The notes under the pieces were generated by a model. It saw only the letters and a list, made by a program, of their open reading frames with translations. It made no database searches and was not told the DNA's origin. A program made the position numbers and the translations under genes. This document shows positions 28,236 to 36,612 of a stretch of 64,000 nucleotides of DNA, one piece after another; position 1 is the first letter of the stretch; every line of letters starts with the position of its first letter. This DNA comes from Streptomyces sp. CB02009 (lineage in GTDB: Bacteria > Actinomycetota > Actinomycetes > Streptomycetales > Streptomycetaceae), in the NCBI RefSeq assembly GCF_001905825.1, contig NZ_LIVV01000009.1, positions 186,001-250,000 of the forward strand, written 5' to 3'.

Positions 28236-28918
28236 TGGAAGACGTGGCGATCGACGGCAGGACCAGTGGCACCGGCAGCGGCGAGCAGAAGCCCCGGCGG
28301 GGCCGCCGGGTGCGGATGACAGGCGCGGAGCGCCGGGAGCAGCTGCTGGACATCGGCCGGACGCTCTTCGCCGCGAAGGGCTTCGAGGGCACGTCGGTGG
28401 AGGAGATCGCGGCGAAGGCCGGGGTCTCCAAGCCGGTGGTGTACGAGCACTTCGGGGGCAAGGAGGGGCTGTACGCGGTCGTGGTCGACCGGGAGATGCG
28501 CCAGCTCCTCGACGGGGTGACGGGCGCGCTGACGGCGGGGCATCCGCGGGAGCTCCTGGAGCAGGCGGCGTTCGCGCTGCTCGACTACATCGAGAACTAC
28601 ACGGACGGTTTCCGGATCCTCGTACGGGACTCCCCGGTGGCGCAGTCGACGGGCACGTTCGCGTCGCTGATCAGTGACATCGCCACGCAGGTGGAGGACA
28701 TCCTGGGCCTGGAGTTCAAGGCCCGGGGGTTCGACCCGAAGCTGGCGCCGCTGTACGCGCAGGCGTTGGTGGGCAGTGTGGCGCTGACGGGTCAGTGGTG
28801 GCTGGACGTCCGCAAGCCGAAGAAGGCGGAGGTCGCGGCGCATCTGGTGAATCTGGCCTGGCACGGTCTCGACGGTCTGGAGCCGAAGCCGCGGTTGATA
28901 GGGCACCGGAAGAACTGA
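28232..28918 (+). CDS. TetR-family regulator of the desaturase operon
   Basis: A 228-aa repressor-type protein. After a basic leader (RRGRRVRM), the TetR helix-turn-helix occupies about residues 32-80, with FAAKGFEGTSVEEIAAKAGVSKPVVYEHF as its core. The ligand-binding domain follows (about 90-220). It is co-translated with the desaturase and probably senses fatty acyl-CoA or another lipid signal. The tandem 15-bp boxes at 27168-27197 are the likely binding site. Confidence 0.93.
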   Translation: MMEDVAIDGRTSGTGSGEQKPRRGRRVRMTGAERREQLLDIGRTLFAAKGFEGTSVEEIAAKAGVSKPVVYEHFGGKEGLYAVVVDREMRQLLDGVTGALTAGHPRELLEQAAFALLDYIENYTDGFRILVRDSPVAQSTGTFASLISDIATQVEDILGLEFKARGFDPKLAPLYAQALVGSVALTGQWWLDVRKPKKAEVAAHLVNLAWHGLDGLEPKPRLIGHRKN

Positions 28919-28965
28919 CCGCGGCCGGGGGCGGCCCACCGCCGTCGGATCCGGAGAGTAAAGCT

Positions 28966-28994
28966 CTGGCACAAACCTCCCCGGTAGGTAGACT
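28966..28994 (+). promoter_or_regulatory. Candidate promoter of FG-GAP gene C
   Basis: A weak -35 CTGGCA (28966-28971), a 17-bp spacer and a -10 TAGACT (28989-28994), about 140 bp before the TTG start at 29135. Confidence 0.4.
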
Positions 28995-29112
28995 CACTTT
29001 CAACATCCGGGGGGGTGTCCGACCGTCGGACGATGCCGTCTCCGCATGCCCACCCGCCTGCGCCGATGCCGTCCGACGCTGTACGAGCCCCCCTGTGTGG
29101 TTCTGTCGAACC

Positions 29113-29137
29113 TCTGATCCCTGGGGGGGATCTCTTG
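29113..29137 (+). promoter_or_regulatory. Conserved 25-nt hairpin leader, copy 1
   Basis: Identical to 31041-31065 and ends exactly at the TTG start of FG-GAP gene C. It contains the inverted repeat GATCCC-TGGGG-GGGATC (29116-29132). The G-run that must serve as the ribosome-binding site lies in the loop and 3' arm. Confidence 0.7.
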
Positions 29138-30862
29138 TATTTCCTGAAGTCCACTCGTTCCCGCCGTGTCGCCGCCTGCACCGCGCTCGCCCTCTCGGCC
29201 GGCATGCTCCTCGCGGGCCCCGCGTCCGCCGACACCCCTGCGCCGGTCCCGTCGGTCGAGAAGGCGAAGCCCTCCTTCACGCCGCCGAAGCTGACGCTCC
29301 CGAAGAAGGACGTCGCCCGAGCCGGTAAGGACGCCTCCCGCGCCGGCGCGGCCGCGGTCGCGGCGGCGTCTCCGCTGCTGTCCGACCTGGACCTCGACGG
29401 CGCCGAGGACATCATCTTCCGCGGCGTGGACGGCGAGCTCTACTCGAACACGTCCTCCGGCAACGGTGACCTCTTCGACCTCTTCCGCTACGAGGACGTC
29501 GCGAAGGACGTCATCCCGATCGGCAACCAGGGCGGCAGCACGGCCGAGCCCGAGGTGCTCGTCCTCTCCGAGAGCGGCACGCTCACCCTGTACACCGACG
29601 CCGACGCGACCGGCACCCCGTACTCCTCGGTGGTGGGCGGCGGCTGGCAGATCTACAACAAGGTCACCTCGCCCGGCGACGTGAACGGCGACGGCCGCGC
29701 CGACGTGATCGCCCGCACCCCGGACGGCGCGCTGTACCTGTACCTGGCCACCGGCAGCGCCTCCGCGCCGCTCGGCTCCCGCATCCTGGTCGGCAACGGC
29801 TGGGGCGCCTACGACCAGCTCGTCGGCCTCGGCGACGGCACCGGCGACGGCAAGGCCGACCTGTACGCCCGCGACACCGCCGGCACGCTGTGGTTCTACG
29901 CCGGCACGGGCGACAAGAACAAGCCGTTCGGCGCCCGCAAGGCCATCGGCGGCGGCTGGGGCGTCTACAACCAGATCCTCCGCGCCGGGAACGGCGGCCT
30001 GCTGGCCCGGGACAACGCGGGCACGCTCTTCGCCTACTCCGCCAACGGCAACGGCACCCTGGCCGGCCGCGTGCAGCTGGGCGGCACGGGCGACCTCACG
30101 GGCGTCGCGCAGCTCGCCGCCGCCGGCAACATCCCGTACACGGGCAAGGAGGGCGTCGTCGCGACGACCTCGGCCGGCTCCCTGTACTGGTACACGAACA
30201 CCACCACCGGGAAGCTGTTCCCCCGCGAGCAGATCCTCCCCGACGGCGAGGTGAACGGCCTGACGTTCACGAACCTGTCCTCGCTGAACGCGGACGGCCT
30301 CTCGGACTTCGCCGTGCAGCTCAACGGCGACCCGGCCGGCGAGCTGTACATCGACGGCAACCGGATCGGCAGCGGCTGGGGCGTCTACAACGCCCTCGTC
30401 GGCCCGGGCGACCTGAGCGGCGACGGCAAGGCCGACCTGCTGGCCCGCGACCGCTCCGGCGTCCTGTACCTCTACAAGGGCAACGGCAAGGGCACGGCGT
30501 TCTCGACCCGCGTCAAGGTCGGCAGCGGCTGGAACGGCTTCAACAAGATCGTCGGCGCCGGCGACTTCACCGGCGACGGCCGTACGGACATCGCGGCCCG
30601 CACCCCGGGCGGCGACCTGTACGTGTACCCGGGCACGGGCAACGCGGCGGCCGCGTTCAAGACCCGGGTGAAGGTCGGCAGTGGCTGGAACGCGTACACC
30701 AAGGTGATCGCCCCCGGTGACCTGAACGCCGACGGCAAGGCCGACCTGCTGGGCGTGACCTCGGGCGGCGACCTCTACCGCTACCTCAACACCACGCCGA
30801 ACAAGTTCACGCCGCGCTACCGGCTCGGTGGCGGCTTCCAGGTGTACAACACCATGTCCTGA
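29135..30862 (+). CDS. Secreted FG-GAP repeat protein (paralogue C)
   Basis: A predicted secreted protein of about 575 aa from a TTG start at 29135, preceded by a seven-G run; longer ORF starts upstream would bury the signal peptide. The signal peptide (KSTRSRRVAACTALALSAGMLLAGPASA) is cut near residue 33. A Pro/Lys linker follows. From about residue 75 to the end it is FG-GAP repeats (DLDLDGAEDIIF, DVNGDGRADVIA, DLSGDGKADLLA, DFTGDGRTDIAA, DLNADGKADLLG), enough for a seven-bladed propeller. There is no catalytic motif. Paralogue of the next gene and distinct from the A/B pair. Confidence 0.9.
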   Translation: MYFLKSTRSRRVAACTALALSAGMLLAGPASADTPAPVPSVEKAKPSFTPPKLTLPKKDVARAGKDASRAGAAAVAAASPLLSDLDLDGAEDIIFRGVDGELYSNTSSGNGDLFDLFRYEDVAKDVIPIGNQGGSTAEPEVLVLSESGTLTLYTDADATGTPYSSVVGGGWQIYNKVTSPGDVNGDGRADVIARTPDGALYLYLATGSASAPLGSRILVGNGWGAYDQLVGLGDGTGDGKADLYARDTAGTLWFYAGTGDKNKPFGARKAIGGGWGVYNQILRAGNGGLLARDNAGTLFAYSANGNGTLAGRVQLGGTGDLTGVAQLAAAGNIPYTGKEGVVATTSAGSLYWYTNTTTGKLFPREQILPDGEVNGLTFTNLSSLNADGLSDFAVQLNGDPAGELYIDGNRIGSGWGVYNALVGPGDLSGDGKADLLARDRSGVLYLYKGNGKGTAFSTRVKVGSGWNGFNKIVGAGDFTGDGRTDIAARTPGGDLYVYPGTGNAAAAFKTRVKVGSGWNAYTKVIAPGDLNADGKADLLGVTSGGDLYRYLNTTPNKFTPRYRLGGGFQVYNTMS

Positions 30863-30879
30863 CACCGGCTCCCGCGCGC

Positions 30880-30913
30880 GACGCCCCGCACCGGACCTCC
30901 GGCGCGGGGCGTC
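30880..30913 (+). terminator. Terminator hairpin after FG-GAP gene C
   Basis: GACGCCCCGC (30880-30889) pairs with GCGGGGCGTC (30904-30913), with inner CCGGA/TCCGG pairing. It follows the gene by 17 nt. Confidence 0.75.
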
Positions 30914-31040
30914 CCCCGTTCACGGAACCCGCCGTCACCCCCGGACGGTATGCTCCCGAGGACCCGGGGGCGTTCGCCCTCCGCACGCGCTTTCTGCCGT
31001 ACGGAGACGCCGCGGACGCCGGTACCCGGTCCGACGACAT

Positions 31041-31065
31041 TCTGATCCCTGGGGGGGATCTCTTG
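31041..31065 (+). promoter_or_regulatory. Conserved 25-nt hairpin leader, copy 2
   Basis: Second, identical copy of the leader at 29113-29137, ending at the TTG start of FG-GAP gene D. The same inverted repeat GATCCC/GGGATC encloses the ribosome-binding G-run. Confidence 0.7.
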
Positions 31066-32808
31066 CGTTCTGTGCGTTCTGTGCGTTCCGTGCATTCCCG
31101 CCTCGCGGCCTGCACCGCTCTCGTCCTCTCCGCGGGCATGCTGCTCGCGACCCCGGCGTCGGCCGACCGGCCCGCGCCACCCCACGCCGCCGTCGAGAAG
31201 CCGGCCACCGGCTTCACTCCGCCGCCGGCGACGCGGCCCGTGCCCGCCGCGGACCGCACGAGCGGCGCCCCCGCCGGTGCCGCCGCGGCCGCCGCCGCGG
31301 GCTCCAGGGTCCCCGATCCGCTGTCGGACTTCGACGGCGACGGAGTCAGCGACCTGATCTACCGCGGCTGGGACGGCAACGTCTACACCTCGCTGGCCGC
31401 GGAAGGCGGCGGCGCGTTCAACGGGGTCCACTCCGAGCCCCCGAAGGACATCGTCCCGATCGGCAACCAGGACGCGGTCGGCGGCGGCCCCGAGGTCCTG
31501 ATGCTCTCCCAGCAGGGCGCGCTCACCATGTACGCGGACGCCACGCCCACCTCGGCCGCGTACGCGTGGCGGGGCTACGGCTGGCAGATCTACAACAAGC
31601 TCTTCTCGCCCGGTGACGTGAACGACGACAACCTGGCCGACCTGCTCGCCCGCGACACCTCCGGCAACCTGTACCTGTACTACGCGACCGGCAAGCGCAG
31701 CGCGCCGTTCTCGGCGCGGGTGAAGCTCGGCCCCGGCTGGAACGCCTACGACCAGCTCATCGGCTCGGGTGACAACAACGGCGACGGCTGGGCCGACTTC
31801 TACGCCCGCGACACCGCCGGCAACCTGTGGTTCTACGCCGGCACGGCCGACAAGAGCAGGCCGTTCGCGAACCGGGTGTCGGCGGGCCCCGGCTGGAACA
31901 TCTACAACACGATCGTCCCCGTCGGCGACGACAACGGCGACGGCAGCGGCGAACTCCTCGCCCGCGACGCCAAGGGCACCTTCTGGTACTACACGGGCAG
32001 GGGCAACGGCACCCTGTCGCCGCGTGCGCAGGCCAGCAACGTCGGCGGCTGGGAAGGCGTCCCGCAGTTCGGCGGCGCGAGCAACAACCCGGTCGCCGCC
32101 ACCAAGGAAGGCGTCCTGGCGCGGGACTCGGCCGGCACCATGTTCTGGTACCGCAGCCGGACCAACGGCCTGCTCAGCACGCGCAGCCAGTACGGCCCCA
32201 CGGCCGGCTGGCGGGGTGCCGACTACACGCACCTGGCCTCCCTGGCCCCGGACAACTGGTCCGACATCGCGCAGCTCTTCGACAACGGCCTCTACGTCGA
32301 CGGCGCCTACGTCGGTTCGGGCTGGGGCGTCTACAACGCCCTCGTCGGCCCGGGCGACCTGAGCGGCGACGGCAAGGCCGACCTGCTGGCCCGCGACCGC
32401 TCCGGCGACCTGTACCTGTACCGGGGCACCGGCCGCAGCTCGACGCTCGCGTCGCGCGTCAAGGTCGGCGGCGGCTGGGGCTCCTTCAACAAGATCGTCG
32501 GCGCGGGCGACTACACCGGCGACGGGCGCGCGGACGTCGCGGCCCGCACCTCGGGCGGCGACCTGTACGTGTACCCGGGCACGGGCAACGCGGCCACGCC
32601 GTTCGGTACGCGGGTGAAGGTCGGCAGCGGCTGGAACACGTACACCAAGCTGGTCGCGCCGGGCGATCTGAACGGCGACGGCAAGGCCGACCTGCTGGGC
32701 GTGACCTCGGCCGGCGACCTCTACAGCTACCTGAACACCGCGCCGGGCAAGTTCGGCACCCGGAACAAGGTCGGCACCGGCTTCCAGATCTACAACGCCA
32801 TGTCGTAG
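31063..32808 (+). CDS. Secreted FG-GAP repeat protein (paralogue D)
   Basis: A predicted secreted protein of about 581 aa with a TTG start at 31063. The n-region is a repeat, RSVRSVRSVHS, encoded by three 9-bp DNA units. The hydrophobic core and TPASA cleavage site match gene C closely. FG-GAP repeats run from about residue 85 to the end (DFDGDGVSDLIY, DLSGDGKADLLA, DYTGDGRADVAA, DLNGDGKADLLG). It shares blocks of near-identical DNA with gene C in the C-terminal half, so the pair arose by duplication. Likely an extracellular binding or scaffold protein. Confidence 0.9.
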   Translation: MRSVRSVRSVHSRLAACTALVLSAGMLLATPASADRPAPPHAAVEKPATGFTPPPATRPVPAADRTSGAPAGAAAAAAAGSRVPDPLSDFDGDGVSDLIYRGWDGNVYTSLAAEGGGAFNGVHSEPPKDIVPIGNQDAVGGGPEVLMLSQQGALTMYADATPTSAAYAWRGYGWQIYNKLFSPGDVNDDNLADLLARDTSGNLYLYYATGKRSAPFSARVKLGPGWNAYDQLIGSGDNNGDGWADFYARDTAGNLWFYAGTADKSRPFANRVSAGPGWNIYNTIVPVGDDNGDGSGELLARDAKGTFWYYTGRGNGTLSPRAQASNVGGWEGVPQFGGASNNPVAATKEGVLARDSAGTMFWYRSRTNGLLSTRSQYGPTAGWRGADYTHLASLAPDNWSDIAQLFDNGLYVDGAYVGSGWGVYNALVGPGDLSGDGKADLLARDRSGDLYLYRGTGRSSTLASRVKVGGGWGSFNKIVGAGDYTGDGRADVAARTSGGDLYVYPGTGNAATPFGTRVKVGSGWNTYTKLVAPGDLNGDGKADLLGVTSAGDLYSYLNTAPGKFGTRNKVGTGFQIYNAMS

Positions 32809-32867
32809 CCATGGCGTAGGAGCCGCACCCGCGCAGGGCCCCGTACCCGCGCGGAGCCCGTACGCGC

Positions 32868-32903
32868 GGACGCCCCGCACCGGAACTCCGGTGCGGGGCG
32901 TCC
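32868..32903. terminator. Bidirectional terminator between FG-GAP D and tam
   Basis: A perfect 16-bp stem (32868-32883 with 32888-32903) with loop AACT, between convergent genes. Confidence 0.88.
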
Positions 32904-32924
32904 GCGCGTGCGGGGACGCGCGCG

Positions 32925-33767
32925 TCAGTCAGGCTTGCGCGCCACGGCGAAGATCCGGCGGAACGGGAACACCGTGCCGTGCGGACCCCGCGGGTAGGCC
33001 TCGCGGAGCAGGTCGCGGTACTGGCCGAGGAACGCGTCGACCGCGTCCCGGTCGTCGCCCAGGGTGGTGAGGACGGGCCGCAGGGCCGTGCCCTTGACCC
33101 AGTCGAGGACGGGGTCCTCGCCCTGGAGCAGCTGGCAGTACGTGGTCTCCCAGACATCCGTCTCGCAGCCGAGGTCGGTGAGGCGGGTGAGGTAGTCGGC
33201 GGTGTCGAGGATGTGGATGAAACGCCGGCCCTGGTCGCCCAGGCGGCCGCGCCACTCGGGCGTCTCGCAGAGCTCGCCGAGCAGGGCGTGGCTGGGCGAG
33301 GTGAAGTTGCCGGGCACCTGGAAGGCGAGGGTGCCGCCGGGCCGGAGTCCTTCGATCCAGCCGGCGAAGGACTCGGGGTGGTTGGGCACCCACTGGAGGG
33401 CCGCGTTGGAGACGATCAGGTCGTAGGGCTCGGCGGGGGTCCAGTGCGCGGCGTCGGCGGGCCGGAAGTCGATCCAGCCGCCGCCGCGGGTGGTGCCGGA
33501 CCAGTCCTTCCCCGCCTGCTCCAGCATGTCGGGCGAGAGGTCGAAACCGGTGATGTGGGCGTCGGCCCAGCGGTCGGCGAGGAGGGCGGTCACGTTTCCG
33601 GGGCCGCACCCGATGTCGGCGATTCGGGCGGGCCGGTCCTGTGCGGGCAGGTGCGGTATTCGGGTGAGCAGGTCGAGGAAGGGCCGTGTGCGGTGGCCCG
33701 CGTGTCGGAGGTACTGCTGTGGATCCCATGTCGGCGCGGACGGTGCGGCGGATTCCACGGAATGCAT
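32925..33767 (-). CDS. tam: Trans-aconitate 2-methyltransferase
   Basis: A 280-aa SAM-dependent methyltransferase. The SAM-binding motif is ADIGCGPGNVTALL (about residues 50-63). The downstream sequences DLIVSNAALQWVPNH and GLRPGGTLAFQVPGN are typical of Tam. It methylates trans-aconitate, a spontaneous product of aconitate that inhibits aconitase. The ATG at 33767 has AGGGGG upstream; the longer ORF reaches into the operator region. Divergent from a MarR gene, the arrangement of tam/tamR described in Streptomyces coelicolor. Confidence 0.93.
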   Translation of the reverse strand: MHSVESAAPSAPTWDPQQYLRHAGHRTRPFLDLLTRIPHLPAQDRPARIADIGCGPGNVTALLADRWADAHITGFDLSPDMLEQAGKDWSGTTRGGGWIDFRPADAAHWTPAEPYDLIVSNAALQWVPNHPESFAGWIEGLRPGGTLAFQVPGNFTSPSHALLGELCETPEWRGRLGDQGRRFIHILDTADYLTRLTDLGCETDVWETTYCQLLQGEDPVLDWVKGTALRPVLTTLGDDRDAVDAFLGQYRDLLREAYPRGPHGTVFPFRRIFAVARKPD

Positions 33768-33849
33768 GTTCGAAGCCCCCTTGCTGGCACGAGTTGCCGA
33801 AGCGGAACGGAGTTCCGGCCGGGTCCCTTCCCCGCAGTCCGGGGAAATA

Positions 33850-33867
33850 TATCTTGATTCCAAGATA
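33850..33867. promoter_or_regulatory. TamR-type operator, palindrome 1
   Basis: TATCTTGATTCCAAGATA has perfect 7-bp arms around ATTC and lies midway between the divergent tam and marR starts. It matches the class of inverted repeat bound by MarR proteins. Confidence 0.75.
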
Positions 33868-33882
33868 CTCGACATGGAGAAA

Positions 33883-33894
33883 CTTGACCCCAAG
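33883..33894. promoter_or_regulatory. TamR-type operator, palindrome 2
   Basis: CTTG-ACCC-CAAG repeats the core of palindrome 1 with the same N4 spacing. The two centres are 30 bp apart, about three helical turns. Confidence 0.55.
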
Positions 33895-33930
33895 AGACTT
33901 TATGTCAACAGACCCTCTACACTGATCGTC

Positions 33931-34428
33931 ATGGAGGACGAGGTCGACCGACTGGTCGCAGCATGGCGCCGCGAGCGCCCCGACCTCGACGTGGAACCGC
34001 TCGAGGTGCTCAGCCGCGTCTCGCGGCTCGCCCGGCACCTCGACCGCGCCCGTCGGCTCGCCTTCTCCGAGCACCAGCTGGAGCCGTGGGAGTTCGACGT
34101 CCTCACCTCCCTGCGCCGCGCCGGGGCCCCGTACCAGCTCTCCCCCGGCCAGCTGCTGACCCAGACCCTGGTCACCTCCGGCACCATGACCAACCGCATC
34201 GACCGGCTCACCAAGAAGGGCCTCGTCGAGCGGCTCCCCGACCCCAGCGACCGGCGCGGTGTCCTGGTCCGGCTCACCCCCGAGGGCCGCGACCGCGCCG
34301 ACGAGGCGCTCGCCGGGCTGCTCGCCCAGGAGCGGGCCATCCTGGCCCAGCTCTCCCGGGGCCAGCGCGGCGAACTCGCCGCACTGCTACGCCAGCTGAC
34401 CGCCCCGTTCGACAACGTCCCCGGATAG
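33931..34428 (+). CDS. tamR: MarR-family regulator, TamR-like
   Basis: A 165-aa winged-helix regulator. The recognition region is TLVTSGTMTNRIDRLTKKGLVERLPDPSDRRGVLVRLTPEGR (about residues 75-115), with the DRR wing motif. An extended N-terminal helix is present, as in TamR/UrtR-type MarR proteins. In S. coelicolor TamR responds to trans-aconitate and controls tam and aconitase. A TACACT box ends 8 nt before the ATG, so the mRNA may be leaderless. The 3' end overlaps the convergent response-regulator gene by 42 bp. Confidence 0.9.
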   Translation: MEDEVDRLVAAWRRERPDLDVEPLEVLSRVSRLARHLDRARRLAFSEHQLEPWEFDVLTSLRRAGAPYQLSPGQLLTQTLVTSGTMTNRIDRLTKKGLVERLPDPSDRRGVLVRLTPEGRDRADEALAGLLAQERAILAQLSRGQRGELAALLRQLTAPFDNVPG

Positions 34429-35172
34429 CCCGGCCAGCGGCACCTCGCCCAGCTGGGCCGGTCCCACCCCCGCCCGCCTGGCCAGGGCGACCGCCGCCAG
34501 GGTCGAGTGCACGCCGAGCTTCCCCAGCACGTTCTGCATGTGCGTACGGACGGTGTGCGGGGACAGGAAGAGGCGCTCGGCGACGGCCTTGCGCCCCAGG
34601 CCCGCCACCATGCAGCGCAGCACCTCCCGCTCGCGCGGGGTCAGCGACTCCACGAGCCGCTCGCTGTCCGTCCGGTGCTTGCGGGCGGCCGTCAGCTCCC
34701 GCAGGACGCCCGTAAGCAGGGCGGGTGGCAGATGCGTCTCGTCCCGCAGCACCCCGCGGACCACCGCGAGGAGCCGCTGGAGCGAGCAGTCCTTGGCGAC
34801 CCAGCCGGAGGCCCCGGCCTGGAGCGCGAGGGCGGCCCGGTGCGGGTCGTCCTTCTCCGCGAGGACGACGGTACGGACGGCGGGCTGGATCCCGCGCACC
34901 CCCGCGACCAGGGAGATCCCGTCGACGGCTCCCTCCGCGTCGTCCGGCACCGCGCGGGCCACGGAACCCGCGGGGCCGGCGCCCAGCTCGGCGTCGACGA
35001 GCAGCACGTCGAACCTGCGGCCCTCGGCGGCACCGCGTTCCAGGCAGCGCAGGGCGGCCGGGCCGCTTCCCGCGGCGGCGACGTCGACATCGGGCTCGGC
35101 CGCGAGTGCGGCGGCCAGCGATTCGGCGAAGACGCGGTGGTCGTCCACCACGAGGACACGGATACGTGCCAC
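34387..35172 (-). CDS. LuxR-type response regulator with no adjacent kinase
   Basis: A 261-aa two-domain regulator. The receiver has the acidic pair in VLVVDDHRVFAESL (about residues 4-17), a probable phospho-acceptor Asp in LLVDAEL (about 56), an unusual insert between there and KDDPHRAAL, and AKDCS with the conserved Lys. The LuxR/GerE helix-turn-helix is at about 175-230 (LTPREREVLRCMVAGLGRKAVAERLFLSPHTVRTHMQNVLGKLGVHS). I take the GTG at 35172, which GGGGGTGTCC precedes; the ORF extends four codons further. No kinase gene is adjacent. Confidence 0.9.
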   Translation of the reverse strand: MARIRVLVVDDHRVFAESLAAALAAEPDVDVAAAGSGPAALRCLERGAAEGRRFDVLLVDAELGAGPAGSVARAVPDDAEGAVDGISLVAGVRGIQPAVRTVVLAEKDDPHRAALALQAGASGWVAKDCSLQRLLAVVRGVLRDETHLPPALLTGVLRELTAARKHRTDSERLVESLTPREREVLRCMVAGLGRKAVAERLFLSPHTVRTHMQNVLGKLGVHSTLAAVALARRAGVGPAQLGEVPLAGLSGDVVERGGQLA

Positions 35173-35472
35173 GGACACCCCCAAGTGTCGAGGAACGGGA
35201 AAGCCGACGCGGGTACGGCGTCGGAGGCGGGTCCGTCATCCGCGCGGCCGCCGCCGTGCGTTGACTGTTACCCCCGCTTCCGGCGCCGTACCCGACCGGG
35301 TCTCGCCCCCTGAACAGCACCGGCCCCCACCGGCGCTGCCCCTCAGAGTAGGGGCGGGGCGTCACGGCGGGGGCCGATTCACGGAACTGTCCGAAGTCGT
35401 ACGGGAGTGCGGAGGGTGTCCGCGGCCCCGTACGGGCGACCGGCGCGCCGTACGGGAGGGTCCGCGGAAGCG
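35173..35472. other. Intergenic region upstream of the response regulator
   Basis: 300 bp between the response-regulator start and the galK stop. I see no gene. It contains GC-rich imperfect inverted repeats around 35320-35380 that could terminate the regulator's upstream region, and nothing else I can support. Confidence 0.5.
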
Positions 35473-36612
35473 TCAGAGGCGCCTCGCGCCCGCCGCGGGA
35501 ACGGCCGGGAAGATCCCGGGGGCCGCGTGGCCGGCCTCGGCGAAGGCCTTCTCCACGGCGGCGGCGACCGCGTCCGCCCGGTCGGCGTCGACGAGGACGA
35601 CGGCGGAGCCGCCGAAGCCGCCGCCGGTCATCCGGGCCCCGAGCGCCCCGGCGGCGTTCGCCGCCTCGACGACCAGGTCGAGCTCCGGGCAGGAGACCCG
35701 CAGGTCGTCCCGGAGCGAGGCGTGCCCCTCGGTGAGGACGGGGCCGACGGACCGGGTGTCGCCGGCGTCGAGCAGCGCGATCGTGCGCTCCACGCGGGCG
35801 TTGTCCGTGACGACGTGCCGCACATAGCGCAGAACCGTCTCGTCGCTCAGCAGTGCGAGCGCTTCGGGCAGTTGCGCGATGCCCACATCACGCAGGGCCC
35901 GGGCTCCGAGCGCCCGCGCACCGGCTTCACAACCGGCGCGCCGCTCGGCATACGCGCCGTCGCCGAGCGCGTGCTTCACCCGGGTGTCGACGACGAGCAG
36001 CCGCAGCCCCTCCCGCGCGAGGTCGAAGGGGACCTGCCGGTACGAGAGGTCCCGGGTGTCCAGGTACAGGGCGTGGCCCTGCTCGGCGCAGGCGGAGGCC
36101 ATCTGGTCCATCACCCCGCAGGGCACGCCGACGAAGGCGTTCTCGGCGCGCTGGGCGAGCCGGGCGAGCTCGGGCCGGGAGAGCCCGAGTCCGAACAGGT
36201 CGTTCAGGGCCAGCGCGGTGACGACTTCGAGGGCGGCCGACGAGGAGAGCCCCGCGCCGGTCGGCACGGTCGAGGCGAGGTGGACGTCCGCGCCGGTGAC
36301 CGGGTGCCCGGCCTCCCGCAGGGCCCAGACGACGCCGGCCGGGTAGGCCGCCCAGCCGCCCCCGGAGAGCGGTTCGAGGGAGTCGACGGCGAGCTGGACG
36401 ATGCCGCCGTCGACGTCGGCGGAGTGCAGGCGCAGCACCCCGTCGTCGCGGCGGGCGACGGCGGCGACGGTGGTGTGCGGCAGCGCGAGCGGCAGCACGA
36501 ACCCGTCGTTGAAGTCGGTGTACTCGCCGATGAGGTTGACCCGGCCGGGGGCGGCCCAGACACCGTCGGGGGCGGCGCCGTACAGCGCCTCGAAACCGGC
36601 GGCGACGCTCAT
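35473..36612 (-). CDS. galK: Galactokinase
   Basis: A 379-aa GHMP kinase that phosphorylates galactose at C1 in the Leloir pathway. The galactokinase signature GRVNLIGEYTDFNDGFVLP is at about residues 23-41, the GHMP ATP-binding loop PTGAGLSSSAALEV at about 118-131, and the C-terminal motif GGGFGGSAVVLV near 325. The ATG at 36612 overlaps the galE stop (ATGA). Last gene of the galT-galE-galK operon. Confidence 0.98.
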   Translation of the reverse strand: MSVAAGFEALYGAAPDGVWAAPGRVNLIGEYTDFNDGFVLPLALPHTTVAAVARRDDGVLRLHSADVDGGIVQLAVDSLEPLSGGGWAAYPAGVVWALREAGHPVTGADVHLASTVPTGAGLSSSAALEVVTALALNDLFGLGLSRPELARLAQRAENAFVGVPCGVMDQMASACAEQGHALYLDTRDLSYRQVPFDLAREGLRLLVVDTRVKHALGDGAYAERRAGCEAGARALGARALRDVGIAQLPEALALLSDETVLRYVRHVVTDNARVERTIALLDAGDTRSVGPVLTEGHASLRDDLRVSCPELDLVVEAANAAGALGARMTGGGFGGSAVVLVDADRADAVAAAVEKAFAEAGHAAPGIFPAVPAAGARRL

